NCBI GenBank assembly: GCA_020026335.1
Contig: JAHHQO010000002.1
Coordinates: 1 to 64,000, forward strand
DNA length: 64,000 bases
Direction: 5' to 3'
Source: Alistipes sp.
GTDB lineage: Bacteria > Bacteroidota > Bacteroidia > Bacteroidales > Rikenellaceae
The position numbers and the translations under genes are program-made. The notes beneath the pieces were generated by a model. That model made no database searches. It was not told where the DNA came from and saw only the letters and a program-made list of their open reading frames with translations. How positions within the stretch are numbered: position 1 is the stretch's first letter; each line of letters opens with the position of its first letter. Positions 16,790 to 25,831 of this stretch are shown here, one piece after another.

Positions 16790-18496
16790 ATGAATACAGA
16801 AATATTGGGTGTCGTTGCACAAATTATACTCCTCGTAGCGTTGAGTTTTCCTTTGGGACGATACATCGCCAAAGTCTATCGCGGAGAAAAGGTATGGAGC
16901 GACTTCCTGCGCCCCGTCGAGAAGTTCATCTTCCGTTTTTCGGGCATACGTCCCGATGAGGAGATGGACTGGAAACAGTTTTTGAAAGCCCTACTGACGG
17001 TCAATCTCTTTTGGTTCATCTGGGGTTTCGTTCTGCTCGTGGCACAGGGTTATCTGCCCCTCAACCCCGATGGTAATTTGGGTCAGACGGCACACCAGGC
17101 CTTCAACACCTGCATCTCGTTTATGGTCAACTGCAACGAACAGCATTACAGCGGTGAGAGCCACATGACCTACCTCACCCAGCTGTTTGTGGTGATGTTG
17201 TTCCAGTTCGTGACGGCAGCCACCGGTATGGCAGCCATGGCAGGCGTGATGAAGGCGTTGAGCGAGAAGACCACGCAGACCATCGGTAACTTCTGGAGAT
17301 ACATGGTGCTGAGCGTCACCCGTATTCTGCTGCCCATTTCGCTGGCACTGGGATTCCTGCTCATCGTGCAGGGCACACCCATGACCTTCGACGGCAAGAT
17401 GGAAATCACCACCCTTGAGGGCGAGATTCAGCAGGTATCGCAAGGCCCTGCCGCCGCCATCATTCCCATCAAACAATTGGGTACCAACGGTGGCGGTTAC
17501 TACAGCACCAACGCTTCGCACCCCTTGGAGAACCCCACCTTCCTGACCAACATGGCAGAGTGCTGGGCCATCCTTATCCTCCCCATGTCGATGGCTTTGG
17601 CATTCGGATACTACACCCGTCGTCGCAAATTGGGTTACAGCATCTACGGCGTGATGTTGTTCGCCTTCCTGCTGGGTGCTGTCGTCAATGTGGGCAACGA
17701 GATGGGCGGAAATCCCCGTATCGATACCATGGGCATAGCACAGGACAACGGAGCAATGGAGGGCAAGGAGGTACGCATAGGTGCCATCGCCACGGGATTT
17801 TGGAGCGTGGTGACCACCGTCACCTCCAACGGTTCGGTCAATGGCATGCACGACTCGATGATGCCTTTGTCGGGATTTGTCGAGATGCTCAATATGCAGA
17901 TTAACACCTGGTTCGGAGGTGTCGGTGTGGGTTGGCTGAACTACTTTACCTTCCTTATCATCGCGGTATTCATCAGCGGTCTGATGGTGGGTCGCACACC
18001 CGAATTTTTGGGACACAAGGTCGAGGCTCGCGAGATGAAAATTGCCTCCATCGTGGCACTACTCCACCCCCTGTTGATTTTGGGTGGCACGGCACTGGCT
18101 GCCTACCTCTATGTCCATGCACCGCAATTCGTGGCTTCGGAGGGCGGCTGGCTCAACAACGAGGGTTTCCACGGACTCAGCGAGATGTTCTATGAGTTCA
18201 CCTCCGTGGCGGCGAACAACGGTTCGGGCTTCGAGGGGCTGGGCGACAACACCTGGTTCTGGAACATCGCCTGCGGTATCGTCCTCATCTTCGGCCGTTT
18301 CCTCCCCATCATCGGACAGGTAGCCATCGCCGGAATATTGGCCAAGAAACGATATATTCCCGATAGTTCGGGTACACTGCGCCCCGACACGATGACCTTC
18401 GCCGTGATGACATTTGCCGTCATCTTCATTATTGCGGCACTGGCCTTCTTCCCGGCACACGCACTGAGCACCATTGCCGAGTATTTTAGTTGTTAA
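16790..18496 (+). CDS. kdpA: KdpA, K+-binding channel subunit
   Basis: This is the potassium-selective subunit of the high-affinity KdpFABC ATPase. The 568-residue polytopic inner-membrane protein is of normal family length. It has the N-terminal FPLGRYIAKVY motif and a selectivity-filter sequence G231-T-N-G-G-G-Y followed by YSTNASHPLENP. Other family signatures include FMVNCNEQHYSGE and GVGVGWLNYFTF, and EFTSVAANNGSGFEGL near the end. It lies between kdpF and kdpB with short spacings (22 and 23 bp), in one operon under the sigma-54-like promoter. The function is secure by similarity and context. Confidence 0.97.
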   Translation: MNTEILGVVAQIILLVALSFPLGRYIAKVYRGEKVWSDFLRPVEKFIFRFSGIRPDEEMDWKQFLKALLTVNLFWFIWGFVLLVAQGYLPLNPDGNLGQTAHQAFNTCISFMVNCNEQHYSGESHMTYLTQLFVVMLFQFVTAATGMAAMAGVMKALSEKTTQTIGNFWRYMVLSVTRILLPISLALGFLLIVQGTPMTFDGKMEITTLEGEIQQVSQGPAAAIIPIKQLGTNGGGYYSTNASHPLENPTFLTNMAECWAILILPMSMALAFGYYTRRRKLGYSIYGVMLFAFLLGAVVNVGNEMGGNPRIDTMGIAQDNGAMEGKEVRIGAIATGFWSVVTTVTSNGSVNGMHDSMMPLSGFVEMLNMQINTWFGGVGVGWLNYFTFLIIAVFISGLMVGRTPEFLGHKVEAREMKIASIVALLHPLLILGGTALAAYLYVHAPQFVASEGGWLNNEGFHGLSEMFYEFTSVAANNGSGFEGLGDNTWFWNIACGIVLIFGRFLPIIGQVAIAGILAKKRYIPDSSGTLRPDTMTFAVMTFAVIFIIAALAFFPAHALSTIAEYFSC

Positions 18497-18519
18497 TCCC
18501 TTTCAGCAAGATTCATACG

Positions 18520-20547
18520 ATGAAAAAAAATAATTCTTTGTTCCAGAAAGAACTCGTGGTCGAGAGTCTGAAGCAGTCGGTCTTCAAACTCAATCCCCGC
18601 ACCATGATCAAGAACCCGATTATGTACACCGTGGAGGTTGCCACGTTATTCATGCTCGGCGTCACCATCTATTCGGCCTATTCGACCACGCAGGGTTCGT
18701 TTACCTACAATATGCTGGTATTCGTCATCCTCTTCCTCACCCTCCTGTTCGCCAACTTTGCCGAGGCCATCGCCGAAGCACGCGGCAAGGCACAGGCCGA
18801 CAGCCTGCGCAAGACCCGTGAGGAGACCCCTGCCAAGCTGTGCATCGGTCCGAAAATCAAGACCGTGAACAGCTCACAGCTCAAGAAAAACGATATTTTC
18901 ATCTGTCAGGCAGGCGACACCATTCCTGCCGACGGTGAAATCATCGAGGGTCTGGCCTCCATCGACGAGAGTGCCATCACCGGAGAGTCTGCCCCCGTCA
19001 TTCGAGAGGCAGGCGGTGACAAAAGCTCCGTCACGGGCGGTACGAAGGTGCTCTCCGATCAAATCCGTGTGAAGGTCACCACCCAGCCCGGCGAGAGCTT
19101 CCTCGACAAGATGATTGCTTTGGTCGAAGGTGCCAACCGACAGAAGACCCCCAACGAAATTGCGCTGACCATTCTTTTGGCGGTCTTCACGCTGGTATTC
19201 CTCATCGTCTGCATCACGCTGAAGCCCCTTGCCGACTACTCCAACACCACGATTTCGGTGGCGGCACTCATCTCGCTCTTTGTCTGTCTGATACCCACCA
19301 CCATCGGCGGTTTGCTCTCCGCCATCGGTATCGCAGGTATGGACCGCGCACTGAGAGCCAATGTCATCACCAAATCGGGTAAGGCTGTGGAGACCGCAGG
19401 CGACATCGACACCCTGCTGCTCGACAAGACAGGTACCATCACCATCGGTAACCGCAAGGCTACGGAGTTTCACACCGTGGGCGACCTCTCCTCATCGGAG
19501 TTCATTCGCATCTGCATGCTCTCCTCCTCATCGGACGACACGCCGGAGGGCAAGTCTATTATGGAGCTGGGACGCAAGAAGGGCGCACACCTCCAGTCCT
19601 ACGAGGGTAATATCGCGCGCATGATTAACTTCACCGCCGAGACCAAGTGTTCGGGTGTGGATTTGAAGGACGGCACACAGATTCGCAAGGGTGCTTTCGA
19701 TGCCATATTGCGTATGGTGAAGAGTGCCGGCGGCGAAGTGCCTGCCCACACCGAGGAGATTATCCGCAAGATTACCGCCAACGGTGGTACTCCTCTGGTA
19801 GTGAGTGTCGATAACCGTATCGAGGGCGTCATCGAGTTGCAGGACATCATCAAGCCCGGCATCGAGGAGCGTTTCAAGCGTCTGCGCAAGATGGGTGTGA
19901 AGACCGTGATGGTGACGGGTGACAATCCGCTGACCGCCGAATACATCGCCCGCAAGGCCGGAGTCGATGACTTCATCGCCGAAGCAAAGCCCGAAGACAA
20001 GATGTTCTACATCCGCAAGGAGCAGGAGGAGGGCAAGCTGGTCGCCATGATGGGTGACGGCACGAACGATGCCCCTGCACTGGCACAGGCCAACGTGGGT
20101 GTGGCAATGAACAGCGGTACACAGGCCGCCAAGGAGGCCGGCAACATGGTCGATTTGGACAACGACCCCACCAAGCTCATCGAGATTGTGGAAATCGGCA
20201 AACAGCTGCTGATGACACGCGGTACGCTGACCACCTTCTCCATCGCCAACGATGTCGCCAAATATTTCGCCATCATTCCGGCGTTGTTCATGGTCACCAT
20301 TCCCCAGCTGGCACCCCTCAACATCATGGGTATCCACTCGTCCGAAAGTGCGATTCTGTCGGCGGTGATTTTCAACGCCATCATCATTCCGTTGCTGATT
20401 CCGCTGGCACTGCGCGGCGTAAGCTACAAGCCCATCGGTGCGAGTGCTCTGCTGCGCCGCAACCTGCTGATTTACGGTCTGGGCGGACTCGTTGCACCGT
20501 TTGTCGGCATCAAACTCATCGACATGATTGTCGGATTATTCTTCTAA
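18520..20547 (+). CDS. kdpB: KdpB, P-type ATPase subunit
   Basis: This is the catalytic P-type ATPase subunit that couples ATP hydrolysis to KdpA-mediated K+ uptake. The protein has 675 residues from the ATG at 18520; an upstream TTG would overlap kdpA and is unlikely. Key motifs are the actuator loop TGES, the phosphorylation site D302-K-T-G-T, the nucleotide-binding KGAFDAI, and the hinge MMGDGTNDAPALAQANVGVAM. The membrane helices are in the places expected for P1A ATPases. It follows kdpA by 23 bp and precedes kdpC by 22 bp. All residues needed for activity appear intact. Confidence 0.97.
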   Translation: MKKNNSLFQKELVVESLKQSVFKLNPRTMIKNPIMYTVEVATLFMLGVTIYSAYSTTQGSFTYNMLVFVILFLTLLFANFAEAIAEARGKAQADSLRKTREETPAKLCIGPKIKTVNSSQLKKNDIFICQAGDTIPADGEIIEGLASIDESAITGESAPVIREAGGDKSSVTGGTKVLSDQIRVKVTTQPGESFLDKMIALVEGANRQKTPNEIALTILLAVFTLVFLIVCITLKPLADYSNTTISVAALISLFVCLIPTTIGGLLSAIGIAGMDRALRANVITKSGKAVETAGDIDTLLLDKTGTITIGNRKATEFHTVGDLSSSEFIRICMLSSSSDDTPEGKSIMELGRKKGAHLQSYEGNIARMINFTAETKCSGVDLKDGTQIRKGAFDAILRMVKSAGGEVPAHTEEIIRKITANGGTPLVVSVDNRIEGVIELQDIIKPGIEERFKRLRKMGVKTVMVTGDNPLTAEYIARKAGVDDFIAEAKPEDKMFYIRKEQEEGKLVAMMGDGTNDAPALAQANVGVAMNSGTQAAKEAGNMVDLDNDPTKLIEIVEIGKQLLMTRGTLTTFSIANDVAKYFAIIPALFMVTIPQLAPLNIMGIHSSESAILSAVIFNAIIIPLLIPLALRGVSYKPIGASALLRRNLLIYGLGGLVAPFVGIKLIDMIVGLFF

Positions 20548-20569
20548 CCCCAAAACAACTACAACAATG

Positions 20570-21139
20570 AAAAACTTTATAAAATCATCGCGTCTCACTC
20601 TTGCATTCTGCATTGTCTTATCGGTTCTCTACATCGGTGTTCTGTGGCTCTTCGGTCAGGTCTTCTCCCCCGGAAAGGGCAACGCCGAGACCGTCACCCT
20701 CAACGGCGAGGTGGTCGGTGCCGCCAACGTGGGTCAGCTGTTCACCCAGGACATCTACTTCTGGGGACGCCCCTCGGCAGCCGACTATCAGGCCGATGCT
20801 TCGAGCGGTTCGAACATGGGTCCCACCAACCCCAAGCACCTCGCCACTGTCGAGGCTCGCATCGACACCCTCCTGGCACACCACCCCTACCTCCAGCGTG
20901 AGGACATTCCCGCCGAGATGGTCACCGCCAGCGGTTCGGGTCTCGACCCCCACATCACTCCCCGTTGTGCCGAGGTTCAGATTCGCCGCGTAGCCGAAGC
21001 ACGCGGTCTTACGGAGGAGTCTGTCCGCCAAATCGTGGAGGAGCACACCGAGCAGCCCCTGTGGGGATTGTTCGGCACAGAGAAAGTCAATGTACTGAAA
21101 CTCAACGTGGCACTCGATGAGTCCGCACAGCAGAACTAA
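20570..21139 (+). CDS. kdpC: KdpC, K+-ATPase accessory subunit
   Basis: This is the chaperone-like subunit that holds KdpA and KdpB together and raises nucleotide affinity. The protein has 189 residues from the ATG at 20570 (a longer TTG start would overlap kdpB). It has a single N-terminal transmembrane helix (about residues 10-32) and a periplasmic domain. That domain carries the family motifs YFWGRPSAADY, SGSNMGPTNP, SGSGLDPHITP and a VNVLKLNVAL end. It is followed 21 bp later by the KdpD-like gene. Confidence 0.96.
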   Translation, partial: KNFIKSSRLTLAFCIVLSVLYIGVLWLFGQVFSPGKGNAETVTLNGEVVGAANVGQLFTQDIYFWGRPSAADYQADASSGSNMGPTNPKHLATVEARIDTLLAHHPYLQREDIPAEMVTASGSGLDPHITPRCAEVQIRRVAEARGLTEESVRQIVEEHTEQPLWGLFGTEKVNVLKLNVALDESAQQN

Positions 21140-21160
21140 CCCTTTTCATTCCCTTTCTTC

Positions 21161-22285
21161 ATGGAAGACTACAACGATAATGCACGGCGTTTCCTCGAGA
21201 TGATTAAGCACTCGCGGCGCGGTAAGTTCAAAATCTACATCGGCATGATTGCCGGTGTAGGTAAGACTTACCGTATGTTACAGGAGACGCGCGAGCTGAT
21301 AAACAACGGTGTCGATGCCCAAATCGGATACATCGAGACCCACGGGCGTGCCGAGACCGAAGCATTACTTGAGGGACTGTCGATTATCCCCCGCAAGAAT
21401 GTGTTTTACAAGGGCAAGGAGTTGGAGGAGATGGACGTAGACGCCATACTCCAAATTCACCCCGAGGTGGTCATTGTCGATGAGCTTGCCCATTCGAACA
21501 TCGAGGGCAGCCGCAACAGCAAACGCTGGGAGGATGTCATGGAGCTGCTCAACGCCGGAATCAATGTCATCTCGGCCATCAATGTGCAGCACTTCGAGAG
21601 TCTGAAGGGACAAATCGAAGGCATAGCCGGCATAGAGGTGAAGGAGCGCGTGCCCGACAGCATTCTGCGCGAAGCCGACGAGGTGGTCAATATCGACCTC
21701 ACGGCCGAGGACCTCATCACCCGACTCAAGGCCGGAAAAATCTACCGCAAAGATAAGATTGACATCGCGCTGAACAACTTTTTCAAGATAGAGAACATTC
21801 TCCAGCTGCGCGAGTTGGCGCTCGAGGAGGTGGCATTTCGCATCAAGCACAAGGTCGAGACCGAGATTCTGCCCGCAACGCCCGCACGCAACGAGAAGAT
21901 ACTCGCCTGCATCAGCAGCAACGCCCACACCCCGCCTCATGTCATTCGCAAAGCCTATCGTCTGGCTACGCGTTACAACACCTCGTTTCTGGCACTCTTT
22001 GTCCAAACTCGAAAGGAGCAGCCCGACAACATACGGCTCTCCGACCAGCGTCACCTGCTCAACCATTTCGAGTTGGTGACCCAGCTCGGCGGCGACATCA
22101 TACAAGTGGATTCCGAGGAGATAACCGACACCATCATCCGCGTTTGCCGCGAACAGAAAATCACCATGATATGCATGGGAACGCCCTCGCTCTCGATGCC
22201 CAAAACCGTATTCAAGATTTGGGCGTACCAAAAATTTTTGAGAGAATTGGCCGCAATGAAGATAGATTTAATTATAATTGCATAA
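21161..22285 (+). CDS. kdpD: KdpD-like sensor domain protein lacking the kinase
   Basis: This 374-residue cytoplasmic protein corresponds to the N-terminal part of KdpD. It has the KdpD domain with Walker A G28-x4-GVGKT36 and Walker B VIVDELAHSN, followed by a universal-stress-like (Usp) domain (about 245-374). In enterobacteria these domains are fused to four membrane helices and a histidine kinase. Here the frame ends after the Usp domain and the kinase is a separate gene 18 bp downstream. It probably senses K+ or turgor-related signals, or a nucleotide, and controls the kinase in trans. The C-terminus ends naturally with no sign of a broken gene. Confidence 0.92.
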   Translation: MEDYNDNARRFLEMIKHSRRGKFKIYIGMIAGVGKTYRMLQETRELINNGVDAQIGYIETHGRAETEALLEGLSIIPRKNVFYKGKELEEMDVDAILQIHPEVVIVDELAHSNIEGSRNSKRWEDVMELLNAGINVISAINVQHFESLKGQIEGIAGIEVKERVPDSILREADEVVNIDLTAEDLITRLKAGKIYRKDKIDIALNNFFKIENILQLRELALEEVAFRIKHKVETEILPATPARNEKILACISSNAHTPPHVIRKAYRLATRYNTSFLALFVQTRKEQPDNIRLSDQRHLLNHFELVTQLGGDIIQVDSEEITDTIIRVCREQKITMICMGTPSLSMPKTVFKIWAYQKFLRELAAMKIDLIIIA

Positions 22286-22303
22286 AATCTATTTGGACGA
22301 GAT

Positions 22304-23767
22304 ATGAATATTAAAACCAAACTGACCATAGCCATTGCCGTCCTGGTGGCCATGATTGTGCTGGTGGTCGCACTATCGATTACCAACCTGCAAATTCTTA
22401 CGGCGACAGAACCCAACAGTCCGGCAGCCGGCCCGGGATTGAACCGCGCTCTGATATGGGTGTCACTCACCGGAGGTATCTGCATCATCATCGGACTGAC
22501 CATACTCATCAAGTTGCCCGACTCCATCACCAAACCCATACAGGAGTTGTCGAACAACCTGCTCGAGATTGCCAACCACAACTACAACGTGTCGCTGAAC
22601 CTCAACGGCAGCCGCGAGCTGGAGACCATGAGCAAGGCCTTCAACCGCATGGCCAACCGTCTGAACGACTACCACAACAGCACGCTCGCCGACCTCAAGG
22701 CCTCGAAGCGTTACATGGAGACCATCATCAACGCCATCAACGAGCCTATCATCGGTCTTGACATGGAGACCCGTATTCTCTTCATCAACGATGAGGCATT
22801 GAAAGTGTTGAACCTCAACCGCGCCACCACCGAGGGCAAAACGGCACAGGACCTCGCCCTGCGCAATGACCTCTTGCGCAAGCTCCTCTGCGGACTGGCC
22901 GACGAGAAGGAACAGACCTTCAAGAACGACAACCGTCATCCGCTGAAAATCTATGCCGACAACAAGGAGTGTTACTTTCAGGTGAAGTACATGAACATCA
23001 CTATGAAGGACCGTGACGGCGAGACCATGGTGCAGCGCGGCAATGTCATTCTTCTGAAGAACATCACCGAGTTCAAGGAGTTGGATACGGCAAAGACCAC
23101 CTTCATCGCCACCATCTCCCACGAGTTGAAGACCCCCATCTCCGCCATTCTGATGAGCCTGCAACTCCTCGAAGACAAGCGCATCGGACAGCTCAATGCC
23201 GAGCAGGTGGAGTTGTCGGAGAGCATCAAGGAGAACAGCGAGCGTCTGTTGGACATCACGGGCGAGCTGCTCAACATCACACAGGTAGAGAGTGGTAAGC
23301 TGCAACTCAAGCCCAAGATTACCAAGCCCATAGAGCTGATAGAGTACGCACTGAAAGCCACTCGCATACAGGCCGAGAAGTTCGGCATACAGTTGGAGGT
23401 GGAATATCCCAACGACAACAAAATCAAGAAACTCTTTGTCGATAGCGAGAAAATCGCGTGGGTATTGACCAACCTCGTAAATAATGCCGTTCGCTACTCC
23501 TCGGAGCAGGGACGCGTTGTCATCGGAACGCGTCAGAAGGACGACAACCACGTGGAAATCTTCGTGCAGGACTTCGGCAAGGGCATCGACCCGCGTTACC
23601 ACAACAGCATCTTCGAACCCTACTTCCGCGTGCCGGGAACAAAAGTGCAAGGCAGCGGTCTGGGACTCTCCATCTCACGCGACTTCGTGGAGGCGCACGG
23701 TGGCAGTCTGACTTTGGAAAGTGAACTGGGCAAGGGTTGCCGATTCATCATCAATCTGCCGGTCTGA
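22304..23767 (+). CDS. Sensor histidine kinase of the kdp operon
   Basis: This inner-membrane histidine kinase has 487 residues. It has two N-terminal membrane helices (about 7-28 and 47-68), a HAMP domain (LPDSITKPIQEL onwards) and a PAS domain (about 135-255). The HisKA domain has phospho-acceptor H273 in ISHELKTPISAI. The HATPase domain has the N box (LVNNAVRYSS), a G1 box DFGKGIDP and a GSGLGLSIS motif. It is the last gene of the kdp transcript, directly after the kinase-less KdpD. It probably phosphorylates the NtrC-type regulator encoded just upstream of the operon. The short periplasmic loop (about 18 residues) suggests that the signal is sensed inside the cell or through KdpD. Confidence 0.92.
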   Translation: MNIKTKLTIAIAVLVAMIVLVVALSITNLQILTATEPNSPAAGPGLNRALIWVSLTGGICIIIGLTILIKLPDSITKPIQELSNNLLEIANHNYNVSLNLNGSRELETMSKAFNRMANRLNDYHNSTLADLKASKRYMETIINAINEPIIGLDMETRILFINDEALKVLNLNRATTEGKTAQDLALRNDLLRKLLCGLADEKEQTFKNDNRHPLKIYADNKECYFQVKYMNITMKDRDGETMVQRGNVILLKNITEFKELDTAKTTFIATISHELKTPISAILMSLQLLEDKRIGQLNAEQVELSESIKENSERLLDITGELLNITQVESGKLQLKPKITKPIELIEYALKATRIQAEKFGIQLEVEYPNDNKIKKLFVDSEKIAWVLTNLVNNAVRYSSEQGRVVIGTRQKDDNHVEIFVQDFGKGIDPRYHNSIFEPYFRVPGTKVQGSGLGLSISRDFVEAHGGSLTLESELGKGCRFIINLPV

Positions 23768-23789
23768 ACCATTGACATTGATATAAAAG

Positions 23790-23829
23790 GCGGAGGAGGA
23801 AACTAAAGATTTCCTTCTCCGCTTGTTTT
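23790..23829 (+). terminator. Terminator of the kdp operon
   Basis: The 13-bp stem GCGGAGGAGGAAA / TTTCCTTCTCCGC (one G-T pair) with a short loop is followed by TTGTTTT. Confidence 0.75.
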
Positions 23830-23847
23830 AGGGTTGCACCAAGGCAC

Positions 23848-23885
23848 AAAAAAAACACGCTCCCGTTTCCGAGGGCGTGTTTTTT
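23848..23885 (-). terminator. Terminator of the IdeS-like gene
   Basis: The hairpin CACGCTC..CG / CG..GGGCGTG is flanked by A8 and T runs. On the minus strand it ends the IdeS-like protease gene, whose stop is at 23901. Confidence 0.75.
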
Positions 23886-23900
23886 AGCGGTATTTCGGTA

Positions 23901-25616
23901 TTACTGACGCTGGAAGTAAGCCTCCCATTTGTCCTCCATCAGACTGATGAGGTTCAACTCCATAATACGGAGGGTGTAATTATCGGCAACGCTACTTTCC
24001 ATGTAGTAAGAACCGTCACTCTTCTTCTGCAAACGCTTTCTGATGATACCTGCCGGTGTAACCTGACGGCCTTTCCAATCGACAAATGCATTCTGCTCGT
24101 CCAAATCACGGTCGTTGTTCTCCGTCACATAGATGGCAATCACCTCACCGTTCTGGTCGAAGTCAGCACCCCAAATGGTGATGGCGTGAATCAAGTTGCC
24201 GGAATAGCTGTGTGTACACTCGATAGCCTCCTTGTGGGAGAAGGCATACTTCAACTCATCGCTCAACGAACGCTCACCAAAGCGGGTGATACGAGCCACA
24301 TGACCCAGACCCAACACCTCTTTGAAGAAACCTGCACCGGCCATCTCGTGCATACCGTACTGACCGGTGAGGAACCAATCCAGAGCAGCGGCAACATCGA
24401 CACCCGTATTACCGAACTTCTCGCGGAAAAACTTGAAAATGTCGCTGTCCAACGAGCTGTATTTGCTCGGGCCGTTATATTTGCCGTAACGGGTAATGTA
24501 ATCCTTGTTCTGATCCATCCACCAATAAAGCAGGTTGGAGGTAGCACCTGCCCAGCACATCTCGGAATCAATCTTATGCTCGTTGGGCGAAATCTTGTTG
24601 CAATCGAACCAGTGGCCGTCGGGAGTCCACTTCAAACCCTTCTCCATCGAGGGGTAAGCGGCAATGTAACCCCAGGTATCCACCGAAGGAACATTCAGGC
24701 CATAGACCCAACCTGTTTTGCCTCTCCAATCAATCTGATCGGGCTTCTCGGGTTCGGGATTGGGAACAACGGGCTTCTTCTTGAGCTTGATGGTCAGATT
24801 AATCTGCTTGCCCGACTCCAATTTGTCAAATGTCGCACCGCTCTCGAACTTTGCGGGAGCTTTGTAGGAGAGTGTCTCGCCCCCGATGGTAATCTCAATC
24901 CACGAAGTACTCTTCCACGAATCGGCCACCGTCTGGGGGCAGAGCAGTGCATAGAGTTTACCGCTCTTGCTCTTGTGGGGAACAACTTTCACCGCCGAGC
25001 CCGACACCTGTCCCAGTGTACCGTTCATCTTCTGCACCTCAACACCGTTGAGTGCTTCGATGGTCATGGTCGCAGCGGCAAGCTCCTCCGCCGAGTATGA
25101 ACCATCGGAAGTGAGCGAGATGCAGATGCGGCTCATGAGGTGGTTGAACGAAAGATTTACCGACTCCTTCTGAGCAACGATAGTTTTTGCATGGAGAATA
25201 TCCGACTTCAGATAGTCGGCATCGGCACTCTGATTCACCGCCACACTGTGAGTGAAGGTCTCTGCCTCGGCACTACCCGCTTCGGGATAGAACGCCGAGA
25301 AGGTGTTGCTCTGCCCCTTGATATCGTTCCAATAGAGCTGGGGTTGCCAGCCGTTGGCACCCATGGTCATGGTGTGTGCCTGTGCCGCAGCTCCGTCCGA
25401 TGAGATGAAGAGCAAAATGCGGTCGTCCGCAGAAAACTCTCCAAGACCGTTCTCCTCGATGACGGCACGGGTATCTGATGTCAGGGGAGTGATAGATGTG
25501 GTGATGTTGATGATTTCCTTGTCTTCGGTACCGCCTGTCTCAAAGTTCAAATCCTCGCCACAGGCTGCAAAGAGCAAGCTACCAACCGATGTTAGAAATA
25601 AAGAAAATCTATTCAT
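23901..25616 (-). CDS. Fimbrillin-like lipoprotein with IdeS/Mac-type cysteine protease domain
   Basis: The 571-residue precursor has a lipobox (FAAC, Cys19) followed by GED, which fits surface export. Residues of about 35-290 resemble the fimbrillin/Mfa-like N-terminal fold (SADDRILLFIS, LSFNHLMSRI). Residues of about 305-571 match the streptococcal IgG protease IdeS/Mac (peptidase family C66). The segment around Cys354 (MCWAGATSNLLYWWMDQNKD) parallels IdeS CGAATAGNMLHWWFDQNKD. The segment from His477 (HAITIWGADFDQNGEVIAIY) parallels IdeS HVINLWGADFDSNGNLKAIY. Cys and His are conserved. The two Asp after YVT, which I recall as D284 and D286 of IdeS, are Glu499 and Asn501 here. It is monocistronic. 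The protease call is strong; immunoglobulin as the substrate is only inference. Confidence 0.85.
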   Translation of the reverse strand: MNRFSLFLTSVGSLLFAACGEDLNFETGGTEDKEIINITTSITPLTSDTRAVIEENGLGEFSADDRILLFISSDGAAAQAHTMTMGANGWQPQLYWNDIKGQSNTFSAFYPEAGSAEAETFTHSVAVNQSADADYLKSDILHAKTIVAQKESVNLSFNHLMSRICISLTSDGSYSAEELAAATMTIEALNGVEVQKMNGTLGQVSGSAVKVVPHKSKSGKLYALLCPQTVADSWKSTSWIEITIGGETLSYKAPAKFESGATFDKLESGKQINLTIKLKKKPVVPNPEPEKPDQIDWRGKTGWVYGLNVPSVDTWGYIAAYPSMEKGLKWTPDGHWFDCNKISPNEHKIDSEMCWAGATSNLLYWWMDQNKDYITRYGKYNGPSKYSSLDSDIFKFFREKFGNTGVDVAAALDWFLTGQYGMHEMAGAGFFKEVLGLGHVARITRFGERSLSDELKYAFSHKEAIECTHSYSGNLIHAITIWGADFDQNGEVIAIYVTENNDRDLDEQNAFVDWKGRQVTPAGIIRKRLQKKSDGSYYMESSVADNYTLRIMELNLISLMEDKWEAYFQRQ

Positions 25617-25635
25617 GATACATTTTTTTGCGAGG

Positions 25636-25644
25636 ACAAATGTA
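25636..25644 (-). promoter_or_regulatory. -7 element of the IdeS-like gene
   Basis: On the minus strand TACATTTGT matches TAnnTTTGY. It is about 20 bp from the ATG, so the leader would be very short. No exact -33 TTTG is visible. Confidence 0.5.
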
Positions 25645-25831
25645 ATGAATATATTTCATTCTACGGCTTCGGAAGGCTATTTCTTATAGGTATTTTGCAT
25701 CGCGGATTTCCGGGACTCAAAATATAATCTGTTGCATTTCTACCCCATTTTCGGGGAAACGGACGAAATTTCGTGCAAATTCCTCAAAAGCAGGTATTGG
25801 CAACGGTTTTTCCCATCATCAAAAATGGGTA

